Of a stretch of 64,000 nt of DNA, positions 24,407 through 32,133 are shown piece after piece (position 1 is the first letter of the stretch; each line of letters begins with the position of its first letter). A model generated the notes under the pieces. That model searched no databases and was not told the DNA's origin. It worked only from the letters and a program-made list of their open reading frames with translations. The position numbers and the translations under genes are program-made. The stretch is from an uncultured Clostridia bacterium (lineage in GTDB: Bacteria; Bacillota; Clostridia; Christensenellales; Aristaeellaceae), in contig CAKUOX010000005.1 in assembly GCA_934670175.1 (NCBI GenBank), forward strand, positions 1 through 64,000. The letters are read 5' to 3'.

Positions 24407-26119
24407 TTATGCCTGAACCTCCACGGCGATGCAGCCGGCAAACGCCGCGCCGTGCTCGAGTCTGCCGCCGAGGAAGAACATCTGGCGTCCCGGGCAGGGC
24501 AGCACCTTCTTCATCGGCTCAAGATCGAATTCGGCGATCCAGCGCCTTTCACCTGCGCAGCGCAGCGAGCCTTCGCGCGCGGGCGCAAAGTAGTCGACCA
24601 TGTGCGTAAATTCCACGCCGAAGCGCAGCGTTTCTTCCAGCGGCGCTTCATCCGCGGTGAACTCTACGGAAACGGACGCGGCCTCCGCGCTGAGGCATAT
24701 CGCAGATACCTGTCTGATCTCGACCATATTGAAGTGCTGCGCCGCGTGCACCTCCAGCCTTTTGAGCGCCGACTGTAAAAATGCCTCGTCGCGCGCTGCC
24801 GCGTCGCGGAATTTCAGCGCTTCGGCACTTTCCCTGCGGGCTTCGGCGAGCATTTCATGCAGCAGCGGCTGCATGCTGCCATGCACGTCGCAGTGCAGCA
24901 TTTCCTCGGCGCCGCTCAGCCAGCGGAAACGGTCAAACGCGCTGTCGCCGGCGCAGGTCGCGCCGCTCTGGCGCTCGAGATGCCGCGCCATCAGCTTCGT
25001 GCCGTCCGCGCCGGGCTGCAGGCTCGCGGGCAGTCCCATCAGCGGGTGCAGCGGCAGGTACGGCAGCTGGCACGGGCGGCCAAGCGCCGTGTACACGCAG
25101 GTATCCTCCGGCCTTTCGGCAATTTCCCAGAGCTCGCTTTCCAGCGTTTCGCCCGTGCAGATGCGGCGCGAGGCGGGCGCGTAGTGCGGAGAACGGCCGG
25201 GGCCGAAGAAATCGTTGTCATCCGCCGTGCCCTCATAGTGCGTGCGCATTACATCCGCCAGCGTTTCCAGGCCGATCGTCTTTTTCGGGTACACGCAAAA
25301 CGGCGTGCCCTCCCGCTCGAGATCCCAGTCACGGCCGAGCACGATGCGCTGTCCGTGCCTCTGGCGCGGCATGTTCATCGGGCTCTTCCAGGTCTTCTCG
25401 CCCTGGTAGGCCGCGGCAAAGTCGAAATCGGAATAATCGTCGGTTTTGGGTACATACCAGCCCTTTTCAATGGCGCAGCGCACGACGTCCTTCGAATAGA
25501 ACATTTCGGGGCAGTCGTGCAGCGTGTGAAAGGTGTAGTGATTGGGCATGACCACCACCGCGTCATCCGGCACGCGCGCGCCGACATACTGATGCCCGCG
25601 AACCAGCTGGAACATAAACGCCTCGTCCTTGTCGGCGATGGTGTAGGCGCGTCCGGAGGGCGCGTAGCCCCATTCGTCGATCAGCGCCATCAATATCTGC
25701 GCGCCCTCGCGCGCCGTGTGCGCGCGCTCCGCCAGCGCGCGGCGCAGCACATAGCCGAGGCCGCCGTCCTTGACGACGCTCGGGTCATCGTCGTTTTCTT
25801 TGGATCTGCCCATCGAATTTGATGTGATGACCACGCCGCATTCATTCAGGTAGGCGTCCGCAGCGGTCAGGCCGCCCTCATCCGCCACATATTCCACCCA
25901 GTAATAGCCCAGCGTGTGTGCCAGCTGCGGGATGCGCGCCAGTCCCTTTTCTGCGGGGATTAGCTCGCCTGCCGGATGCTTCGCCGCAGGCACGAGTACA
26001 TGCCGCGTGATCGCGTGTCCCGGATCATCCTCATTGTGAGCAACGAGCACGCGCCCACTTTCGGACACGGCCTTGCCCACGATCACCGTCATACAGTTCA
26101 TCATATTTTCGTGAAGCAT
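24407..26119 (-). CDS. C69 family dipeptidase
   Basis: A 570-residue Ntn-hydrolase of peptidase family C69 (PepD-like), which hydrolyses dipeptides. The catalytic Cys9 in NCMTVIVGKA becomes N-terminal after removal of a short propeptide. LVAHNEDDPGHAITRH, VITSNSMG, GGLGYVLRRALAERA and EAFMFQLVRGHQYVGARVPD are typical blocks. There is no signal peptide, so the enzyme is cytoplasmic. GGAGAGG is 8-10 bases upstream of MLHENMMN; a second Met at residue 6 is an alternative start. Confidence 0.92.
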   Translation of the reverse strand: MLHENMMNCMTVIVGKAVSESGRVLVAHNEDDPGHAITRHVLVPAAKHPAGELIPAEKGLARIPQLAHTLGYYWVEYVADEGGLTAADAYLNECGVVITSNSMGRSKENDDDPSVVKDGGLGYVLRRALAERAHTAREGAQILMALIDEWGYAPSGRAYTIADKDEAFMFQLVRGHQYVGARVPDDAVVVMPNHYTFHTLHDCPEMFYSKDVVRCAIEKGWYVPKTDDYSDFDFAAAYQGEKTWKSPMNMPRQRHGQRIVLGRDWDLEREGTPFCVYPKKTIGLETLADVMRTHYEGTADDNDFFGPGRSPHYAPASRRICTGETLESELWEIAERPEDTCVYTALGRPCQLPYLPLHPLMGLPASLQPGADGTKLMARHLERQSGATCAGDSAFDRFRWLSGAEEMLHCDVHGSMQPLLHEMLAEARRESAEALKFRDAAARDEAFLQSALKRLEVHAAQHFNMVEIRQVSAICLSAEAASVSVEFTADEAPLEETLRFGVEFTHMVDYFAPAREGSLRCAGERRWIAEFDLEPMKKVLPCPGRQMFFLGGRLEHGAAFAGCIAVEVQA

Positions 26120-26136
26120 GGATGCCTCTCCTTTTT

Positions 26137-26700
26137 TTACGCGCCCAGCAGGTGCTCAATCAGTATTTTCAGGCCGATGGCGATCAGGATCACGCCGCCG
26201 GCGATCTCCGCAGGCTTGCGCCAGCGCAGGCCGAACACGTTGCCGATCTTTACGCCGATGGCGGAGATTACGAAGGTGGTTGCGCCGATGAAGCTTACGG
26301 CGGGCACGATGGCGACCTGCAAAAATGCGAACGTCACGCCCACGGCCAGCGCGTCAATGGAGGTGGCGACGGCCAGCATCAGCATCGTCTTAAACCCGAA
26401 CGAAGCGTCCACGCTCTCAGCCTCATCCTTGCCAAAGGCTTCGCGCAGCATGTTCACGCCGATCAGCGTCAGCAGCACGAATGCGATCCAGTGGTCCACC
26501 TGCTGGATCAGTCCCTGAAAGCGCACGCCCAGCAGATAGCCGAGCAGCGGCATCAGCGCCTGGAACACGCCGAAGTACGCGCCGCAGATCAGCGCGTGGC
26601 GCGGACGGATGCGATCCACCGAAAGTCCCTTGCACACGGATACCGCAAAGGCGTCCATCGAAAGCCCCACGGCCAGTAAGAACAGCTCCAGAAGCGACAT
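26137..26700 (-). CDS. mntP: manganese efflux pump MntP
   Basis: A 187-residue six-segment membrane protein exporting excess Mn2+. The conserved acidic membrane motifs are LSMDAFAVSVCKGL near residue 14 and the internal-repeat counterpart ATSIDALAVGVTFAF near 113. The start was set at MSLLELFLL behind TAGGAGGG; the upstream open frame is repeat DNA. I see no yybP-ykoY riboswitch in the 240-base leader region. Instead it contains an inverted copy of the twin-hairpin repeat and a weak promoter (TTGCGC, 17 bases, TAGAAT). Confidence 0.93.
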   Translation of the reverse strand: MSLLELFLLAVGLSMDAFAVSVCKGLSVDRIRPRHALICGAYFGVFQALMPLLGYLLGVRFQGLIQQVDHWIAFVLLTLIGVNMLREAFGKDEAESVDASFGFKTMLMLAVATSIDALAVGVTFAFLQVAIVPAVSFIGATTFVISAIGVKIGNVFGLRWRKPAEIAGGVILIAIGLKILIEHLLGA

Positions 26701-26731
26701 GACGTTTGACCCTCCTATTTTCACCTGGGAA

Positions 26732-26829
26732 GAATTGCCGGCGTGCGCCGTTACGCGCCGGAGGCGCCGCCTGACAGCGATTGGCGCTCCGCGATTGGAA
26801 CCCGCCGACCCGCAAAGCCCCGGCTTTGC
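26732..26829 (-). repeat. diverged inverted copy of the twin-hairpin repeat
   Basis: Read on the minus strand it opens with the 8-bp hairpin GCAAAGCC/GGCTTTGC, continues GGGTCGGCGG and ends CGCCGGCAATTC. The first stem differs from the 141-336 units at paired positions, which keeps the helix. It lies in the leader of mntP. Confidence 0.65.
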
Positions 26830-26941
26830 CAGTCCCTGCACTTCAAAAAGATGCGCCCGCAGGCGAAGCAATGCATCATTCTAGCACGTTCAGCCTTGGG
26901 GCGCAAGCTGTGCGCTGTTAAACGCAGCGCCGCGATTGAGC

Positions 26942-27328
26942 TTACAGAACCTCGGTCAGCTCCAGATGCTCGCCGTCCGGACCGCGGAACAGGATCCACT
27001 TGGAGCCGTTCGGGAAAACGCGGTCGTTGAATACGACGTCGTCGGTTTCGAACACGATGCCCTTGGCCAGCAGCGCGTCGCGTACGGCCTCGATGTTCTT
27101 CACGCGCATCGCGATGTGGTCTACCACGCCGTCGCCGCGGCAGGGCGCGTTCGCCAGCATGACCAGCTCCAGACACAGATCGCCCTTCTTCGCAAACGCC
27201 ACATGATCCGTGCCTACTTCGCATTCCCAAATGATCTCAAAGCCCAGAATATCGCGGTAGAACTTCTTGGAGACCTCCAGATCTCTCACAAATACGCCCA
27301 CATGCGCCAAACCCAGAATGCCGTCCAT
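26942..27328 (-). CDS. VOC family (glyoxalase-like) protein
   Basis: A 128-residue vicinal-oxygen-chelate protein with two beta-alpha-beta-beta-beta units. LAHVGVFVRDLEVSKKFYRD supplies the first metal His, VDHIAMRVKNIEAVRD the second half and PDGEHLELTEVL the C-terminal Glu, as in lactoylglutathione-lyase-like enzymes. The exact reaction (glyoxalase I, fosfomycin resistance or epimerase) cannot be told. AAAGGA precedes the start. It is the last chromosomal gene before the AT-rich accessory island. Confidence 0.88.
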   Translation of the reverse strand: MDGILGLAHVGVFVRDLEVSKKFYRDILGFEIIWECEVGTDHVAFAKKGDLCLELVMLANAPCRGDGVVDHIAMRVKNIEAVRDALLAKGIVFETDDVVFNDRVFPNGSKWILFRGPDGEHLELTEVL

Positions 27329-27613
27329 GTAAATACCATCCTTTCAGTTTATTATGCTGAATTGATTATACCACGCCTGCGGCGCTGCGGCAATATGAGC
27401 GCGCGTTTTTTATTTGCATACAATTTTGTCGTGACTTCATGTTGCAAATACCTCTTGTTCTGTGGTAGGCTATATCTGAACAGCCGAAAGCCTTGATATA
27501 TCAGGGTTTTCGGCTTGCTTTATATGTGGTTTGTCGCTTATTTGTCGCTTAAATCAGCACTGCACGAAAGAAAAATACACACGATGCACAACGATATTTT
27601 AGCAATAAGGAAA
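27329..27613. other. left border of the accessory island
   Basis: No gene is supported. Base composition changes from GC-rich to AT-rich here. A palindrome AGCCGAAAGCC/GGTTTTCGGCT around TTGATATATCA (27482-27515) and a doubled TTTGTCGCTTA (about 27531-27552) lie in the stretch. They could be an attachment-site relic or a plus-strand terminator; no integrase gene is present. Confidence 0.4.
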
Positions 27614-27638
27614 GGCGTGGACATCTGCGCCCACGCCA
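27605..27638 (-). terminator. terminator of the DUF262-HNH gene
   Basis: GGCGTGG/CCACGCC (27614-27620 with 27632-27638) followed on the minus strand by TTTCCTTATT, 8 bases after the stop codon. Confidence 0.65.
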
Positions 27639-27645
27639 TGCGTAT

Positions 27646-28737
27646 TCATATATCACTTTTTCGCCTATTGCAATCGGCGCATAGCATCTGGCAATTATCT
27701 GAACTCGTTCTTCCACCCTTGCTCCACGGAGTAATATGGTCAGCTTGCATTTCACCTATTTCAAAATACTTTTTGCACTTCGGACAAATGCCCTTCTGGC
27801 GCTCATAGGCCGCCCTCGCCATTTTCGGTGTAAATGCTCGAATGTGCAAGTGCTTTTCATTACCGCTCAGAAGGTATTCATATATGCCGGAGTTCTTTGT
27901 AACATCCTCATCCTCCATAAGCTCAACTATACGGGATTCCAATTGTTTAGGGTCATAATTTCCCATTCTGTATTTATTATAAAGCAAGCCCCATTCAAGC
28001 CCCTTCATTTCTTTGCGATATTTGGGAAATACAACCTTTACCCAGTTGAAAACCGTTTGGAAATACAACCACAATTCATTGCAGTTGCTATCATGCTGAT
28101 GTTGCGCCATGTAATCTTCAATTTCGATACCGTCGCGGGCAGAGATCCACTTAAGCGCCGTTTCAAGGTAATTTTGACGGATGGCCGAACCGTTCATATA
28201 ATCGCCCGCAATATGATACGCAGGGCAGGATGTTTTGCTGAAATACTTCTTTGCTTCCGTAAGCCATTCGCCGGTATAAATGGCATTGCGCAATTCCTGC
28301 GCAGTCAGTTGTTCGCCCGCGATATTAATAATCTTAAACCAGTCCAACTTTTCCTTGTCCGTACCCTCACAGATATAAATCATCAGCGGATAGTCCAGAA
28401 TCTGCTCTTGCTCCGTCCGCGTCAAGTTATCAAATCCCATGTGGTTGATGGAAAAATCGCCTATAACGTATTGGCAAATGCTGATAGTGCGCTGCTGACC
28501 GTCCAGTACGTCGAAATTTCCGTCGTCGCCTTTTACCCAATACATGACATTCAGTGGGAAGTTTTTCATGATCGTATGAATCACTTCATCCCGCTGCTTA
28601 TCTTTGTAAATGAATTCGCGCTGGAAAGCCGGACGAATATTCAGCCGCCCACCATAGCCAACAACACCATTTTCGGCGCTGTCAATGTAACCTGCTACAA
28701 CCTCTTTAATCGGTATTTCATGTAGCGCTATTTTCAT
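27646..28737 (-). CDS. DUF262 domain protein with C-terminal HNH nuclease
   Basis: A 363-residue protein. The N-terminal DUF262/ParB-like domain has RPAFQREFIYKDKQRDE and the signature FDVLDGQQRTISIC. The C-terminus is an HNH nuclease with zinc-binding cysteines (CPKCKKYF, LCADCNRRKSD) and the active-site MQADHITPWSKGG. DUF262-nuclease fusions occur in type IV, GmrSD-like restriction and other phage-defence systems. Here it is directly downstream of a DNA adenine methyltransferase, so it is probably its restriction partner or a modification-sensing nuclease. AGGAGG at 28750-28755 lies inside the tail-C reading frame of the methyltransferase, so its translation may be coupled to the methyltransferase frame. 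Confidence 0.9.
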   Translation of the reverse strand: MKIALHEIPIKEVVAGYIDSAENGVVGYGGRLNIRPAFQREFIYKDKQRDEVIHTIMKNFPLNVMYWVKGDDGNFDVLDGQQRTISICQYVIGDFSINHMGFDNLTRTEQEQILDYPLMIYICEGTDKEKLDWFKIINIAGEQLTAQELRNAIYTGEWLTEAKKYFSKTSCPAYHIAGDYMNGSAIRQNYLETALKWISARDGIEIEDYMAQHQHDSNCNELWLYFQTVFNWVKVVFPKYRKEMKGLEWGLLYNKYRMGNYDPKQLESRIVELMEDEDVTKNSGIYEYLLSGNEKHLHIRAFTPKMARAAYERQKGICPKCKKYFEIGEMQADHITPWSKGGRTSSDNCQMLCADCNRRKSDI

Positions 28738-28863
28738 CGGATGCTTTCCTCCTAATAGTAATTCGTCTGTAAATCTTACGACCGCTGATAATCGGCCGAA
28801 TCACATCGTCGAATGAGCATTCGCGCATATTTGCGTTGCCCACGGACATAGGCCCGCTCTCCG

Positions 28864-29994
28864 TTAGCTGCAGGGTGTCTGTATTCGTCTGATGAGTATG
28901 CGGAAGTATGGCCGAACGACCGTTCGCCTTGTTCTCTCTCTCTCTCTCTCTCTCTCTACATGAACAATTTGTGAACAATTAGAGAAAGAATAAACTAAAT
29001 CCTTGCCATCATCACCTTTTCGAAATGCAACGATCTCAAATTGGTCTGGATTATATTTATCAAGGAAAGTAATGGGAACGCCCATTACGCCATAGTAATC
29101 ACAGGGTATATCAACCGTCTTGTCAACGTTGATTGCATCGTAATTATCATAGCGGGGGTATTCTTCTGGCGTATATTTTCTAAAAAGCGGCATATCTTCA
29201 TGACGCTTTTGAATATCCAGATTCGTAAACCAGCAAATATTGCCCATGCGCCGCCATTTTTGCCCATTTTCATCAATTTTGAAATCTGTTTTCTTTTCTT
29301 CATAGCTGTCTGGCACCTTAAACCAGAAGTGTCCACAATTGTAGCCTAGCCATAACTTGTTTTGGGCAATGAGCGGAAATATTTCTTTGTATGTAACAGC
29401 ATTCATATTTCCAATGATAATGAATTTTTTATCGTGTTCTATCAACTGCGCCATATAATCACGGAACAGTGAAAAAGGCGGATTTGTCACGACAACATCG
29501 GCTTGTAGGAGCAAGTTTTCACATTCCTTGCTGCGAAAATCTCCGTCACCTTCAAGCAATGTCATTGTATTCTTCTTATTGCGCATCAAGTATTCAACGT
29601 CCGCAAGGTCAACACGTCCATCGCCGTTTTCATCTGTAACTTCCATTATTTCGACGCAATATGGGTGCTTTTCTTCTTTCACGGGCTTGGTATCAGCGGA
29701 AGGAAAGAAGCAAAGTTGTCCCTTTGTATCCACATAATACTCGAACTCTTGCCCAATTACAGGAGAGGTAGCATAACAAGTCGTTATCAGCTTTTTTATC
29801 CCCAGTGCATTGAAGTGGATGGCAAAATACTTAAAAAAGTTACTTTCATAAGGGTCATCACAATTGCATAGTACAATTTTGCCCTTAAAGTGCTGCCGAT
29901 AGTGCTTCAATTCACTTTCGATCAAAGAAAGCTGCGTATAGAATTCATCCTGCTTATTTTTGGCTGAATCATGCAGATTGCTATTTCCCGGCAT
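28864..29994 (-). CDS. EcoRI-family adenine-specific DNA methyltransferase with phase-variable C-terminus
   Basis: A 376-residue N6-adenine methyltransferase of the EcoRI-methylase family. KIVLCNCDDPYESNFFKYF (about 39-57) begins the S-adenosylmethionine fold and NPPF (171-174) is the catalytic motif. A perfect EF-hand-like loop, DENGDGRVDLAD, occupies residues 121-132. After QIVHV the AG tract encodes four Glu-Arg pairs, then a 22-residue tail holding YFRILIRR and a TAA at 28864. Changing the tract by one unit would instead give tails of 51 or 70 residues, each carrying a similar motif. The start MPGNSN was chosen because GAGGGGAAG precedes it, unlike the ATG five codons earlier. The gene is AT-rich and foreign. 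Confidence 0.88.
   Translation of the reverse strand: MPGNSNLHDSAKNKQDEFYTQLSLIESELKHYRQHFKGKIVLCNCDDPYESNFFKYFAIHFNALGIKKLITTCYATSPVIGQEFEYYVDTKGQLCFFPSADTKPVKEEKHPYCVEIMEVTDENGDGRVDLADVEYLMRNKKNTMTLLEGDGDFRSKECENLLLQADVVVTNPPFSLFRDYMAQLIEHDKKFIIIGNMNAVTYKEIFPLIAQNKLWLGYNCGHFWFKVPDSYEEKKTDFKIDENGQKWRRMGNICWFTNLDIQKRHEDMPLFRKYTPEEYPRYDNYDAINVDKTVDIPCDYYGVMGVPITFLDKYNPDQFEIVAFRKGDDGKDLVYSFSNCSQIVHVERERERERTRRTVVRPYFRILIRRIQTPCS
28933..28957 (-). repeat. AG dinucleotide microsatellite (12 units) inside the methyltransferase gene
   Basis: Twenty-five bases of uninterrupted alternating A and G on the minus strand, read as Glu-Arg repeats. Tracts of this kind gain and lose units by polymerase slippage and are the usual basis of phase-variable restriction-modification genes. 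Confidence 0.95.
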
Positions 29995-30133
29995 GGCGCT
30001 TCCCCTCATCCTTCATCGGTGTACTGACTTCTACAATAACTCATATTAATTATATATAACACTCGCTCGTAAGAAAAGATAGACAAAATCTGCGGGCAAA
30101 AAGATTTTATTTGAAAACGCCGAACGATTATCC

Positions 30134-30448
30134 CTATGCTTTTCGTCTGCAATACAGCGTCAAATCTCTTTTATACCCTTCAAACGTGTCCACCCGCGTA
30201 ATATCCCACAATACGCCATTGAACTGTATGACGTGGGCGGTAGACAGCCCCGCCCGCCAATTTATCTGAAACAGCGCTTCTTCCTGCACCTGTTCGGCGT
30301 TGGCAGCGTAATATTCCTTGCCGGACAGGTGACGGAAGTACGCCCATACGGGCGGGCAGATGGGCTCCAGCTTTTCTTCCGGGTAGCCGTTTTCGTTAAT
30401 GACGCTCTGCACCTCCAGTATTTCAATTTTCTTGTCTTTCAGCTTCAT
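30134..30448 (-). CDS. phage head-tail adaptor (head closure) protein
   Basis: A 104-residue protein resembling the phage head-tail joining family: MKLKDKKIEILEV opening, a VWAYFRHLSGKEYYAA strand-helix and a C-terminal GYKRDLTLYCRRK. Such proteins join the portal to the tail in siphophages. It sits 12 bases after the terminase remnant on the same strand but without portal, protease or capsid genes between, so the gene order is a deletion product. It ends with TAG, rare in this window. Probably a non-functional leftover. Confidence 0.7.
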   Translation of the reverse strand: MKLKDKKIEILEVQSVINENGYPEEKLEPICPPVWAYFRHLSGKEYYAANAEQVQEEALFQINWRAGLSTAHVIQFNGVLWDITRVDTFEGYKRDLTLYCRRKA

Positions 30449-30460
30449 AGCGGTTCCCCC

Positions 30461-31432
30461 TTATGTCGCCGTCGTGTATTCCGTGTAATGCTCATACAGT
30501 CCCACATAGCAGTCAAGCAATGCCGCCGTGCCGTCTATGCGCTGTTTGGGCGATTGGTTCTTGATCGGAACAATATTGCCGTTCCTGTCCGTCTGTACAC
30601 CCGTATTGGTCAGACACCACTTTAGGACGGGGTTATTGTTGTAAATCACCTTGTGCGCCTGCAGGTCTGTCCCTAACATCTGCATGGGCAGGGACAGCGT
30701 TTTCGCACCCTGTATGCAGCGAACCATATTGAACCCCTGCATCTACATTTCTTCCACGAAATAGCGGGCGGAATAGCTGTCATAGTACACCCATGCCGGG
30801 AACAAGTCATATTGCTTCACGGTTTCCACGAACCACGCCGTAACATCTGAATAGTTGATACTGTTCCCCGCGCACAATCGCAGCAGCCCACGGTCAAACC
30901 ATTTGTCATAGGGTATTTTGTCCTGCTGCACGCGCTCTTGCAGTCGGTCGGCGGGCAGCCAGTACATTTGAACAATATATTTTCTATCGTCGCCCCGCTT
31001 CATGAGCAGCAGGCTTGCGGCGGTCAGGTCGGTTGTGATGGACAGGTCAACGCCGCCGATACAGTACGCGCCCCGGAACGTTTCAAGGTCAAAGGTCTGT
31101 TCGTTGTTTATATCATCAAAGGACAGCCACGCCGTTTTCACTGTTTCCCGGACGTTGAATTCCTTGCACAGCACGCCGGACAGTTCATTCCGATTCTGCT
31201 TTGCACGCTCTACCTTGGCCGTCAGGTCGTCCAGCTTCTTTATCGTCCCTAACGCCGGATTGGCCTTTCTCCATGCCGCCGGGTCTGTCCATTCGCTGCG
31301 GTCGTCTAGTTCATACAGCACGGGCAGAAAATGCGGGTCGGCAATCGCCCCGTCCGCCACGGCTGTGGCATAGGTATACATATCGTCAAAGATACATTCC
31401 CGGACGGTTCCCACCGTCGTAATCATAATCAT
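30461..31432 (-). pseudogene. phage terminase large subunit, 5'-truncated with in-frame amber stop
   Basis: The surviving 324 codons match the nuclease half of a phage terminase large subunit: TVGTVRECIFDDMY, AWRKANPALG, CKEFNVRE, GGVDLSITTDLTAASLL (catalytic Asp) and YDSYSARYF. The ATPase half with the Walker motifs is missing because homology stops at the junction near 31433. A TAG at 30743 interrupts VEEM-stop-MQGFNMV in the same frame, after which the protein continues to ...YTEYTTAT. It lies on the minus strand before the head-tail gene. Confidence 0.85.
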
Positions 31433-31466
31433 CAGCGGTTGCCGTCGTGCGCTCTGCGATGCGAAA
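31433..31466. other. recombination junction between prophage debris and chromosome
   Basis: On the left, terminase homology begins abruptly in mid-protein; on the right, ABC-exporter homology also begins in mid-domain (FVFQNVYLF). Both genes are cut within about 35 bases of each other and face away from the join, marking the right end of the accessory island and a deletion breakpoint (or assembly join). Confidence 0.75.
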
Positions 31467-31974
31467 TTTCAGTTTCGTGTTCCAGAACGTCTATCTGTTC
31501 CACGATACCATTGCAAACAACATCCGCTTCAGTCAGCCGGACGCGCCCATGGAGCAGGTCGCTGCGGCGGCAAAGAAGGCACGCTGCCACGATTTCATCA
31601 TGAGGCTGCCGCAGGGCTATGACACCGTCATTGGCGAGGCGGGCGGCACGCTCTCCGGCGGCGAACGCCAGCGGCTCTCCATCGCCCGCGCCATGATGAA
31701 GGACGCGCCGATCATCATTCTGGACGAGGCCACAGCGAATGTCGATCCGGAAAATGAAAAAGAGCTGATGGAAGCGATCGCAGAGCTGACGCAGGAGAAA
31801 ACGGTCATCATGATCGCGCACCGGCTGAAGACGGTGCGCCGCGCCGATCAGATCCTCGTGGTGGATAAGGGACGGATCGTCCAGCGGGGCACTCATGAGG
31901 AATTGATGATGCAGGACGGCATCTACCGCCGCTTCATCAGCGGCCGGGAGAAGGCCGTCGGATGGAAGCTCTGA
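31447..31974 (+). pseudogene. ABC exporter (MdlB/MsbA type), only the C-terminal half of the ATPase domain
   Basis: The 175 codons start inside the nucleotide-binding domain at the Q-loop (FVFQNVYLFHDTIANNI). They keep the signature LSGGERQRLSIARA, Walker B IIILDEATANVD and switch IAHRLKTV. The membrane domain and Walker A are absent, so it cannot work alone. It is GC-rich like the chromosome, so it is a host gene whose 5' part was removed when the island formed. A good terminator follows. No matching 5' fragment is seen at the left border of the island. Confidence 0.88.
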
Positions 31975-32027
31975 AAATATAGTTCGGGTCGGTGATTTAT
32001 AGAATGGCAAGGCCGTGAGCGGATAAG

Positions 32028-32056
32028 AAAAAAGGTCGCGAAAAGCGGCCTTTTTT
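32028..32056. terminator. bidirectional terminator
   Basis: AAAAAAGGTCGC/GCGGCCTTTTTT (one mismatch) around GAAAA. A second hairpin, GGGGCTGTTCC/GGAACAGCCCC, follows at about 32076-32101 without a T-run. Confidence 0.85.
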
Positions 32057-32133
32057 GGACAATAATATATGTGACTGGGGCTGTTCCGCAAGGAACAGCC
32101 CCCACTGTGTAGATTTTACTTATGCCCTTATTA

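Noticed and set aside
26701..26941. Possible yybP-ykoY manganese riboswitch in front of mntP
   Set aside because: The expected conserved bases were not found; the leader is occupied by an inverted copy of the twin-hairpin repeat.
30743..30745. In-frame TAG codons in the terminase (30743) and Fe-alcohol dehydrogenase (21790) as evidence of amber recoding or suppression
   Set aside because: Both genes carry other damage (truncation, frameshift), and TAG serves as a genuine stop elsewhere (30134, 51891 and 58882 gene ends). Pseudogene decay explains them better.
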